In this document: in pieces, positions 26,945 to 34,172 of the stretch
Layout: every line of letters starts with the position of its first letter
Numbering within the stretch: the first letter of the stretch is position 1
Assembly (NCBI GenBank): GCA_949295905.1
Contig: CASFNA010000013.1
Span: 1-63,183 of the forward strand
Source: an uncultured Prevotellaceae bacterium
GTDB lineage: Bacteria; Bacteroidota; Bacteroidia; Bacteroidales; Bacteroidaceae
Length of the DNA: 63,183 nucleotides
Direction of reading: 5' to 3'
Position numbers and translations under genes: made by a program
The notes under the pieces: model-generated
Databases searched by the model: none
Told to the model about the DNA's origin: nothing
What the model saw: only the letters and a program-made list of their open reading frames with translations

Positions 26945-27937
26945 ATGAAAAGACTCGCGATATTCATTTTGTCGGTATTTTTGTTAGTACCGACAGGAGC
27001 ACTTGCGTGCTGGGACGACGACTGGGACGATTGGGACGACTCCGACAGCTGGTATGATGATAGTTGGTACGATGACGATTGGTCTTATGACGATGACTGG
27101 TACAATGACGACAGCTGGTTGGACGATGACGACAACTATGATGGAGGCTGGTTAGACGACGTTGTTATTACCCCTGACGACAATGATAACGACATAGCTT
27201 GGGACGAAGATTTACCAGAACTAGTTGTTACACCAGATGACGGCGACGATGATTATGACTGGGGGTTGGACGAAGACTGGTGGCGCACAGATGACGATAA
27301 TGACGACGATTATTCCAGCAGCGACGACGATTATCAAGACAGTGGGGACGAAACCGATGACGGTTCAAATGCCGGAAGTAAAAAAGACAACTCGACAACA
27401 ATAGGTGCTATTGGAAAGGAATTCAAGGATTACAAAATTCAAGAAGGAGATAAAATAATCATAAAAGACCATGTTGACAAGACATGGAGAAAACAACCGG
27501 GTTCCAAAGCTTGTGTTTTAACGGCAATGGAATATGTCTCCCAAATCTTGAAAGATAATAATTTGAATTACATAACAACATATGCGGAAGATTATAAACA
27601 CTTCATTAATAGTGATAAAGAAAATGTTTTAAGGGATGGTATTTATGGCTCTGAACTTGAGGCATTATTGAATTTAGAGTTTAATTATGAGAAAATAACA
27701 TATTTCCCAGAGTTTAGCGAGGCATTAGATGTTGGCTGTCCTATACTTTCCATTATTGACGGCAATGTGATTGATTTTCTTGAAGAACCCATCGAACACA
27801 TGGTTGTCATTATAGGTGAAATAGAAAGTGGCGGCATGTATATCTGCATTGACCCAAGCGATGGAGGATATAAAACAATATCGTCATTCTCCTTGATTGG
27901 CGACAGTTATAAAATCAATTATTTAAAAAGATACTAA
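26945..27937 (+). CDS. Asp-rich surface protein with a C-terminal papain/C39-like domain
   Basis: The protein has 330 residues. A signal peptide ends at ALAC, a possible lipobox. Cys22 is followed directly by WDDDWDD, the acidic context that exports Bacteroidetes lipoproteins to the surface. Residues 23-135 are Asp/Trp/Tyr low complexity with two V-V/V-I-T-P motifs (DDVVITPDD, ELVVTPDD). Residues about 150-330 resemble a C39-type papain fold: Cys in GSKACVLTAMEYVSQI, His in EHMVVIIGE and Asp in ICIDPSDGG. The DNA of this domain (from about 27400) is clearly more AT-rich than the N-terminal part, suggesting a swapped C-terminal module. A lipocalin-like lipoprotein gene follows after 5 nt. I propose a surface-displayed cysteine-peptidase-type effector; the catalytic assignment is by motif only. 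Confidence 0.55.
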   Translation: MKRLAIFILSVFLLVPTGALACWDDDWDDWDDSDSWYDDSWYDDDWSYDDDWYNDDSWLDDDDNYDGGWLDDVVITPDDNDNDIAWDEDLPELVVTPDDGDDDYDWGLDEDWWRTDDDNDDDYSSSDDDYQDSGDETDDGSNAGSKKDNSTTIGAIGKEFKDYKIQEGDKIIIKDHVDKTWRKQPGSKACVLTAMEYVSQILKDNNLNYITTYAEDYKHFINSDKENVLRDGIYGSELEALLNLEFNYEKITYFPEFSEALDVGCPILSIIDGNVIDFLEEPIEHMVVIIGEIESGGMYICIDPSDGGYKTISSFSLIGDSYKINYLKRY

Positions 27938-27942
27938 TCAAT

Positions 27943-28410
27943 ATGATTATGAAATCATTGCTTTTATTTTTCATATTAGGCGTAGCCTCTGTATGCGCAT
28001 GCAACAACGGCACAAACAGCCAACAAGAGACCAAACGCATTGTAGACAAAGAAAACAAATCACTGTTTTCAACACGTCTTTTAAGCGGAACAAGTTGGTT
28101 GGCAGACTTTTCGGACAAAGTCGACTCATACAGAATATCATTTACTGACACAACATATGTCACAAAAATATCTTATGCTTCTTCAAAACGGACTTATGTT
28201 GAAACGTATTTTTACTACCTCTCAAATGTAAAGCCACGGCAATTCGACATGTCAAAAGTTGGGAAGGAGACAAAAGGCGACATCATTGTAATGTATAAGG
28301 AACATTCAAAAAAGAAAAAAACAACGGCAGACAAACTATTGTTCATATCGCCACAAAAGCTCATCATACTGCTCAACGAAGTTGATACTTTAACTTTCAC
28401 AAGGGAATGA
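27943..28410 (+). CDS. Lipocalin-like lipoprotein (possible inhibitor of the preceding protein)
   Basis: This 155-residue protein has a lipoprotein leader (MKSLLLFFILGVASVCAC, Cys followed by NNGT). The ATG at 27949 is an alternative start. Residues about 45-150 form one beta-rich module: LLSGTSWLADF, YRISFTDTTYVTKIS, YVETYFYYLSNVKPRQFD, SKVGKETKGDIIVMY, LTFTRE. The same module occurs twice in the protein at 30.1 kb (FTDSLCITDIS, YYLSDSKPGTFD, AKIGKATHGKYIVI). It begins 5 nt after the Asp-rich C39-like gene and is equally AT-rich, so the two form a unit. By analogy with lipocalin-fold inhibitors encoded next to bacterial cysteine proteases (staphostatins), it may be the cognate inhibitor or immunity protein. 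This is inference only. Confidence 0.55.
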   Translation: MIMKSLLLFFILGVASVCACNNGTNSQQETKRIVDKENKSLFSTRLLSGTSWLADFSDKVDSYRISFTDTTYVTKISYASSKRTYVETYFYYLSNVKPRQFDMSKVGKETKGDIIVMYKEHSKKKKTTADKLLFISPQKLIILLNEVDTLTFTRE

Positions 28411-28490
28411 CAAGCATATAACTTGACAGAATATTTATATTGTAATAAGGCTTATAAAACTAAAGCGACATGAGTTTGGCATAAGAACAA

Positions 28491-28583
28491 AACAGCGGGC
28501 ATCCAACCCCTACCTATCAGTCGGCAACTGAAAGCCGCTGTTAAAGCAATTGCTGTTACCAACCGACTGTTTGAAGTAGGATG
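28491..28583 (+). other. Possible structured RNA element
   Basis: Nested complementary words CATCC/GGATG (28500-28504, 28579-28583), CTAC/GTAG, CAGTCGG/CCGACTG (28518-28524, 28563-28569) and a central AGCAATTGCT hairpin fit one branched fold. AACAGCGG (28491-28498) and CCGCTGTT (28535-28542) offer a competing pairing. The rest of the gap 28411-28826 has an 81-codon open frame that I do not trust: it has no signal and an odd composition. Confidence 0.3.
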
Positions 28584-28826
28584 TCAGCCATGTTATCCTT
28601 ATACCGAACTCACGGTAACTTAACCCGAAGGGTAACAAGAATGGCGATTACCAACTTATCTACGACACCTTTCACAAAGAGTTTGAATAGGGGCAAGGGG
28701 CTTGCCGCTCCTTGCCTCAACACGGATGTCGCATCGATATATGGCGTCCGCCCATGCGCGCCATGCAAAACCGTCACGACGCAGACGCGGAACGTTACAA
28801 TCACATTAGCCCGACAACGTTTTTAA

Positions 28827-28956
28827 GACGAAAGCGTAAGCAAACCCATAGGTCTTAGTTTCAATTACGAAAGGCGGTCTTTTGCATTCCCAAAGACCGC
28901 CCCTTGGTAAGTAAAAGACCGTCTTTTATAACGCAAAAGACCACATTTCGCAAAAG
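28827..28956. repeat. AAAGGCC-type intergenic array 6 (GGCGGTC subfamily)
   Basis: The flank ACGAAAGCGTAAGCAAA (28829-28845) precedes AAAGGCGGTCTTTT, its inverse AAAGACCGCC, AAAGACCGTCTTTT and AAAGACCACATTT. The core is GGCGGTC instead of GGCCGTC, and the inverse unit has changed to match. Array 7 at 31.0 kb has the same flank and core. Confidence 0.8.
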
Positions 28957-28983
28957 AACTAACACATCAAAAGAGCCAACGAC

Positions 28984-29268
28984 ATGGTAAAATATTGGCA
29001 AAACAACCCGTCACATTGGGAACAAATATCTATATCGGAAGCGCAGCAGCTTGCGAACGAAGGCTATTTTGTCGTTGCCGGATGGATAAATCCAAGTGGA
29101 GGCAGCGGCCATGTAGTAGTTGTTGTGCCTGGTGAAGAGACATATAGCCCTAAATGGGGGTGTGATGTCCCTCAAACAATGGATACAGGCGGGAACAAAC
29201 GAACACCGAGTCAACCTATTTCAGACGGCTTCGGCCCAGACAAAAAAAGACAATGTGAAATTCTTTAA
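28984..29268 (+). pseudogene. Orphan C-terminal tip of a toxin-type cysteine amidase (CHAP/NlpC-like) domain
   Basis: The frame encodes 94 residues starting MVKYWQNNPSHWEQISISEA, then QLANEGYFVVAGWINPSGGS and GHVVVVVPGE. This is the His-containing second half of a papain-like amidase domain seen at the C-termini of Bacteroidetes polymorphic toxins. The first half, with the catalytic Cys helix, is missing. An in-frame stop lies 24 nt upstream of the ATG, and array 6 ends just before. I therefore read it as a 5'-truncated remnant rather than a full gene. There is no signal peptide. The secreted-protein gene 17 nt downstream could be its former immunity partner. Confidence 0.55.
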
Positions 29269-29285
29269 ATACAAATAAACATTTT

Positions 29286-30014
29286 ATGAAACGAAAATAT
29301 TTATTATTGTCGTTAACCATATTTTTTAACATGATGGCAATAGCGCAAGAACAAATTTTCAGCATCGACACCAATGGAGACGTTGTGACGAAGGCTAAAT
29401 TCATCGAAGAACTTTATGCAGGGAATTACAACAATATCACCCCTTACACCTTAAAGTTCAGCGAAAAGATTAATATCCTACAACATTTCACGCCCAGCAA
29501 GAACCTGACAACCAAAGAAATGGCATCTTACAATTTAGAAACGAATAACGCCGTTGCCATGAGAAAGGCTTATACAATAAACGGATTGAGGTACAAAGGT
29601 TGGGACAACGAGTCTGGCGACTTCAATGTAATAGAAATATTGTTTGGCAATGACACGTTACTGACATTGAAATATGCCGACGGATGGGACAAAATGTCAA
29701 CTGACTACGGCTCTTACACATCAAAATTCTGCGGTATCGAGAACTTAGGCGACGATACCTATGCCGCCATCTTCAAAGGTGTTGACATAATGAGTCAGCC
29801 GCCTTATCTTACAATCATCGTGATGAAGAACGGCAAAGCAAGCTTGGTTTTCAACAAACCGATGATAATCAACGACATAAAGACCAATGCCGACGGCACA
29901 AAGACGTTCAACTTGCAGGAAAACGTGGTTGAGTGGATAGACGAAAACACGCCTGCGAACAGTCCGATTACGCACACGATGACTATCTCAAGCGGAAACA
30001 TCTACTTCAAGTAA
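29286..30014 (+). CDS. Secreted protein of unknown function, candidate immunity protein
   Basis: The product is a 242-residue protein with a signal peptide (MKRKYLLLSLTIFFNMMAIA, cut before QEQ). The mature part is mixed alpha/beta, with repeated antiparallel strands in the second half (TYAAIFKGVDIMSQPPYLTI, IVMKNGKASLVFNKPMI, THTMTISSGNIYFK). I recognise no family. It follows the truncated amidase tip by 17 nt and ends at a strong hairpin terminator, so the two may have formed an effector-immunity unit. A periplasmic location would suit neutralising a peptidoglycan amidase. Codon use is more AT-rich than in the housekeeping genes. Confidence 0.5.
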   Translation: MKRKYLLLSLTIFFNMMAIAQEQIFSIDTNGDVVTKAKFIEELYAGNYNNITPYTLKFSEKINILQHFTPSKNLTTKEMASYNLETNNAVAMRKAYTINGLRYKGWDNESGDFNVIEILFGNDTLLTLKYADGWDKMSTDYGSYTSKFCGIENLGDDTYAAIFKGVDIMSQPPYLTIIVMKNGKASLVFNKPMIINDIKTNADGTKTFNLQENVVEWIDENTPANSPITHTMTISSGNIYFK

Positions 30015-30027
30015 AGCTCAACATGCA

Positions 30028-30065
30028 AGGCAGAAGAGGCTTCTTACGACCTCTTCTGCCTTTAT
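30028..30065 (+). terminator. Rho-independent terminator
   Basis: AGGCAGAAGAGG (30028-30039) and CCTCTTCTGCCT (30050-30061) form a 12-bp stem with a 10-nt loop, followed by TTTAT. It lies 14 nt after the preceding stop codon. Confidence 0.8.
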
Positions 30066-30096
30066 CTACTTACAATTCGCCAAACATACAATGCCC

Positions 30097-30939
30097 ATGA
30101 AAAAGACAACGATACTATTATTTGCACTGTGCACAGCCTTTGCCTGCGCCGCGCAGACATTCACTTTGTCGCAACTTAAAGGCTGCAAGTGGGTCAGTTA
30201 CGAACTTGACGGGAAAGTGAATACTGTTTGGTTTACTGATTCGGCATACCACGATGAGAACTTTTATACATCATTAAATAAGACCGCAACATCCAAAATG
30301 CCGTTCTATTTGTCAGACACGATTGAAAAAGTATTCGACGAAGCGAAGGTAGGCACTAATACTTCCGGCAAATATCTCATAGTAAAAAGCGGCAACGCCA
30401 AGCATGGCTTCAACTTGGTTGTATGTGAAATAATGGGTATAAGCGATACCAACCTGTCGATAAAATACAACGTTTACTCGGCCAAAAAGACAATCGGCGG
30501 TGTTAAATTCGTGGAAAATTTTACCAAAGTGCAGGACAGAACAGCAACGCCTTGCGTTGACGCGGAGCAGCTGAAAGGCGGCAGGTGGCAGGCTGTCGAC
30601 GTAGAGAAAATCAGCAGTTGCGGAGGACACATGCAGGTAACTTTTACCGACTCGCTTTGCATTACCGACATTTCGCTTTACGAAGGGAGCGACACGGTAC
30701 ACGTAGAGTCGCAGTATTACCTGTCTGACAGCAAACCCGGGACGTTCGACCAAGCGAAGATTGGCAAAGCCACGCACGGCAAATACATTGTAATAAACGA
30801 GCGGAGGCGCACGCTGGCCGATTCTACCTGGCATTATCATCTTGTTGTGCGCGAGATAATGGAAGCATCAAAAGACCGCCTTGTCATAAAATGGGACGAG
30901 AAAAACACATGTACATTCAAACGGGTATGTGCATTTTAG
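30097..30939 (+). CDS. Secreted protein with two tandem lipocalin-like modules
   Basis: The product has 280 residues from the second ATG (MKKTTILLFALCTAFACAAQ, a signal peptide). Module 1 (about 24-145) and module 2 (about 155-278) share the order QLKG-x-x-W, WFTDSAYHD / TFTDSLCITD, FYLSDTIEKVFDEAKVG / YYLSDSKPGTFDQAKIG, GKYLIV / GKYIVI, LVVCEIM / LVVREIM and LSIKYN / LVIKWD. The single-module lipoprotein at 27.9 kb clearly belongs to the same family. The cleavage site reads ACAAQ, so a lipid anchor is less likely than for the single-module protein. It stands after a terminator and before array 7. The role is unknown; an inhibitor or immunity-type function is suggested only by context. Confidence 0.55.
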   Translation: MKKTTILLFALCTAFACAAQTFTLSQLKGCKWVSYELDGKVNTVWFTDSAYHDENFYTSLNKTATSKMPFYLSDTIEKVFDEAKVGTNTSGKYLIVKSGNAKHGFNLVVCEIMGISDTNLSIKYNVYSAKKTIGGVKFVENFTKVQDRTATPCVDAEQLKGGRWQAVDVEKISSCGGHMQVTFTDSLCITDISLYEGSDTVHVESQYYLSDSKPGTFDQAKIGKATHGKYIVINERRRTLADSTWHYHLVVREIMEASKDRLVIKWDEKNTCTFKRVCAF

Positions 30940-31024
30940 GCTTAGCCAAGCAATACATGCAGTATAAAACCGCCACAAACTCGACGCAAAACACTACAAA
31001 CACAAATATTTAACAGTCATTCAA

Positions 31025-31150
31025 AACGAAAGCGTAAGCAAATCAGCAGGTTACGTTTCGATTGCGAAAGGCGGTCTTTTGGAATGCAAAAGACCGCCTT
31101 TCGCATTGTAAAACATGGCCTTTCGCACGACGAAAGGCCACATTTTGCAA
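31025..31150. repeat. AAAGGCC-type intergenic array 7 (GGCGGTC subfamily)
   Basis: The flank ACGAAAGCGTAAGCAAA (31026-31042) is the same as in array 6 and in direct orientation. Units are AAAGGCGGTCTTTT, AAAGACCGCCTTT, AAAACATGGCCTTT and AAAGGCCACATTTT. Arrays 6 and 7 bracket the block holding the toxin tip, the 242-residue protein and the double lipocalin-like gene. Confidence 0.85.
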
Positions 31151-31198
31151 CGCCGCCACACGCGTGCGCATAATATAAATGTGTCCTGCGGCGTTGTA
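31146..31198 (+). other. Hairpin in the leader region of the TonB receptor gene
   Basis: TGCAACGCCGC (31146-31156) pairs with GCGGCGTTGTA (31188-31198) at 10 of 11 positions around a 31-nt loop. It abuts array 7 and lies upstream of the probable promoter (GAACTTTG, 31288-31295, one mismatch to TAnnTTTG). It may terminate read-through from the preceding gene. Confidence 0.4.
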
Positions 31199-31324
31199 AC
31201 AATTCATAAACGCCGTCGTAAAATCTTGTTAAAGCGATTGCAAACGCTTGTTCACCCGGCTGAAAAGCGGCTGTAAAACGTTTGTCCGAACTTTGCACCC
31301 GGAAACAATAAGGATGAAAATCGG

Positions 31325-34027
31325 ATGAACAAAACAAAGAGAAGCATTACTTCGGCGGCTCTCGCCGCGCTCCTCGCCGTGCAGGCCTTAGGGGCAGACA
31401 TTACCGACATCGACCTGAAAGGACGGGTGAAGGACCGCCAGTCGAACGAGCCGCTAATCGGCGCAACGGTGCAGGTGGTGGGCAGCTCGGTGGCCGCCGT
31501 GACCGACGTTGACGGCAACTTCCAGCTAACGGGGCTGCGCGACGGCATCTATGACATCGAAATAAAATACGTAGGTTACAAGACGGCGGTGAAGCGCCAA
31601 GTGAAAATAGAGGACGGCAAGGCCGCCACGCTCGACTTCGAACTTGAGGCCGACAACCGCCTTCTGGCCGGTGTGGAGGTTGTGGCGAAGGCCAACCGCG
31701 AGTCGGAGAATGTCACGATGATGGAGCAGAAACGCTCCGTCGTGGCCATACAGTCCATCGGCGCGCAGGAGCTTTCGCGCAAGGGAGTGAGCGACGCGCA
31801 GGCCGCCGTCACCAAGCTCTCGGGCATATCGCGGCAGGAGGGCGTGAAAAATGTCTTCGTGCGCGGACTGGGCGACCGCTACAACATCACCACGCTGAAC
31901 CGTTATCCGCTGCCTTCGGAAGACCCGGAGTACAAGAACATCGCCCTCGACATGTTCTCGACGGACATCATCCAGTCGGTTGACGTCAACAAGGCGTTCT
32001 ACGCCGGCACGCCGTCCGATGCCGCCGGAGCAGACATCAACATAACGTCGAAGGAGCTTACAGGCGACTACAAGCTGGGCGCAAGCCTCTCGGGCGGCTT
32101 CAACACGCAGACGCTCTCGTCCGCCTTCATGCGCATGGACGGCGTAAACTCGCTGGGTTTCGCCGACAGGACGCAGCCCGGCACAGGCCTTGACACGTAC
32201 AACTTCCGCAATTCGCTCGACCCTTCGAAGCAGAACCTGCAAATCAACCAGAGCTACACCGTCTACGGAGGCAAGCGTTTCAAGTTCGGAAACGATGCCC
32301 TCTCGTTCTTCCTCGTGGCCTCACACAACAAGGACTACACGCACTATGACGAACTGGTGCGCAACACTACGACCACGGGCACGCTGACGCAAGACATGGA
32401 CGGCGACATATCAAAGGTGAAGACAAGCCAGCTCGCCATGGCCAACGTAGAGTATTCGCTCGCCCGCCGTCACCGGCTGGCGTACAACTTCATGCTCGTA
32501 CACTCGACCGACGAGAGCGTGGGCGACTACCTCGGCATGGATGCCGACTACCAGTCGTCAGACACCTACGAGGGCTTCATGCGCCGCCAGCAGGCCAACG
32601 ACAACATGCTCATCGTAAACCAGCTCGACACGCGGTGGCAACTCGGCAAGCAGTTCGGCCTTGACGCTGGCGTGGCTTACAACATAGTGAACGGCTACGA
32701 GCCCGACCGCCGCATCAACAACCTCGTACTTACCGACGACGGCTACGTGCCGATGAAGGGCACGGGCGTACAGCAACGCTACTTCTCGAAGCTCAACGAC
32801 AAGGACCTTAACGTGCGCGCAGCCCTCACCTACAAGCTGGCCGACGGCTTCGAGGGCAAGTCTAACGTCCGCCTCGGCTACATGGGACGCTTCGTAAAGG
32901 ACGGTTTCGAGGCCGTGGAATACGACATGTCCGTAGCCAGGCAGACCGTTTTCGACATCGGCAACGTGCGCTTCGACAGCTATTACAACCAAGACAACTA
33001 CGCCGACGGCATGTTCCTGCTCGACCACTACGTTGAAAGCTACGACGTGAAGAAGAACATACACTCCGCCTACGCCGAAGCCACATACCAGCCGACACGC
33101 CGTTTTACCGCCAACCTCGGCCTCAAGTATGACAACGTTGACATGAAAGTGGGCTACAACGTAAACCGCAACAGCACCAAAGGCGACCAGGAAATCAAGG
33201 AAAACTACTTCCTGCCGAGCCTCAACCTGCGCTACGACATAACCGAAGACCACGCCCTGCGGCTGGCCGCAAGCAAGACTTACACCCTGCCGCAGTCGAA
33301 GGAAATATCGCCTTACCGCTACGTCAGCGTCAGCTTCAAGAGCCAGGGCAATCCCGACCTCAAGCCGTCCGACAACTACAACATCGACCTGAAGTGGGAC
33401 TGGTACCTGTCTCCCTCCGAACTGTTGTCGGTCACCGGCTTCTACAAATACATCAAGAACCCCATATCAAGGATAGAGGTTGCCAGCGCGGGAGGCTACC
33501 TTTCATACCAGAACATATCCGACCACGCCACCGCGGCGGGCGTAGAAGTTGAGCTGAAAAAGCACATCTTCTCGCGCAACTTGCAGTCGGGCGGCCTCAG
33601 CCGTCTTAGCTTCGGCGTGAACGGAGCCTACACATACACCTGCGCCAAAGTGCCGTTGGCCACCGACCCGAGCGGCTCCCAGCTTGAAGGAGCGGCCCCG
33701 TGGATAGTCAATGCCGACCTTAACTACCTGTTGCGCAAGGGCGACAACTCCGTAACGGCCAGCCTCGTATTCAACTACTTCAGCGACCGCATCTACACAA
33801 TCGGCACCCAAGGCTACCAAGACATCATGGAGAACGGCATCCCCACGCTCGACTTCGTGGCGCAGGCGAAGCTCGGCCGCCACTTCGGCCTTAGCCTCAA
33901 GGCGCGCAACCTGCTCAATTCCGCACACCAGCTGACGCGCAAAGGCAACGCCGACAACAGCGAAGTAGTGCTCAGCAAATACAAGAAAGGCCTGGACTTC
34001 AGCCTCGGCGTTACGTACAACCTGTAA
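31325..34027 (+). CDS. TonB-dependent outer-membrane receptor with carboxypeptidase-regulatory-like N-terminus
   Basis: This 900-residue receptor imports a ligand across the outer membrane using TonB energy. After the signal peptide (MNKTKRSITSAALAALLAVQ ALGA) comes a CarboxypepD_reg-like domain (about 28-115: LKGRVKDRQSNEPLIGATVQ, VGYKTAV). The plug follows (about 125-250), with SIGAQELSRKGVSDAQAAVT and VRGLGDRYN. The rest is a 22-strand barrel ending in DFSLGVTYNL. The length and the plug motif RGLGDRY fit the class paired with large surface lipoproteins. Its partner gene at 34.2 kb begins 145 nt later. No SusD-like gene is present and no riboswitch is recognisable in the leader, so the substrate is open. 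Confidence 0.9.
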   Translation: MNKTKRSITSAALAALLAVQALGADITDIDLKGRVKDRQSNEPLIGATVQVVGSSVAAVTDVDGNFQLTGLRDGIYDIEIKYVGYKTAVKRQVKIEDGKAATLDFELEADNRLLAGVEVVAKANRESENVTMMEQKRSVVAIQSIGAQELSRKGVSDAQAAVTKLSGISRQEGVKNVFVRGLGDRYNITTLNRYPLPSEDPEYKNIALDMFSTDIIQSVDVNKAFYAGTPSDAAGADINITSKELTGDYKLGASLSGGFNTQTLSSAFMRMDGVNSLGFADRTQPGTGLDTYNFRNSLDPSKQNLQINQSYTVYGGKRFKFGNDALSFFLVASHNKDYTHYDELVRNTTTTGTLTQDMDGDISKVKTSQLAMANVEYSLARRHRLAYNFMLVHSTDESVGDYLGMDADYQSSDTYEGFMRRQQANDNMLIVNQLDTRWQLGKQFGLDAGVAYNIVNGYEPDRRINNLVLTDDGYVPMKGTGVQQRYFSKLNDKDLNVRAALTYKLADGFEGKSNVRLGYMGRFVKDGFEAVEYDMSVARQTVFDIGNVRFDSYYNQDNYADGMFLLDHYVESYDVKKNIHSAYAEATYQPTRRFTANLGLKYDNVDMKVGYNVNRNSTKGDQEIKENYFLPSLNLRYDITEDHALRLAASKTYTLPQSKEISPYRYVSVSFKSQGNPDLKPSDNYNIDLKWDWYLSPSELLSVTGFYKYIKNPISRIEVASAGGYLSYQNISDHATAAGVEVELKKHIFSRNLQSGGLSRLSFGVNGAYTYTCAKVPLATDPSGSQLEGAAPWIVNADLNYLLRKGDNSVTASLVFNYFSDRIYTIGTQGYQDIMENGIPTLDFVAQAKLGRHFGLSLKARNLLNSAHQLTRKGNADNSEVVLSKYKKGLDFSLGVTYNL

Positions 34028-34172
34028 CAGTTGAGTGAAAAAGGATAAGTGAAAAGCGGAAAAATCCAATACATCTTACAACGGCGTATAAGGCCAATCA
34101 GCCCCATCCGGCCTATAAACCAAGGTAAAAAGAATAATATAACAACAATTGTTCAACTAATTATTTAGCAAC

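Noticed and set aside
28581-28826. 81-codon gene in the 28.4-28.8 kb gap
   Set aside because: Composition is odd, there is no promoter or signal, and it ends where the array flank begins; I treat it as non-coding remnant sequence.
31151-31324. Cobalamin riboswitch upstream of the TonB receptor
   Set aside because: The leader lacks the conserved B12-box and GCCACTG-type elements; only a simple 11-bp hairpin is visible.
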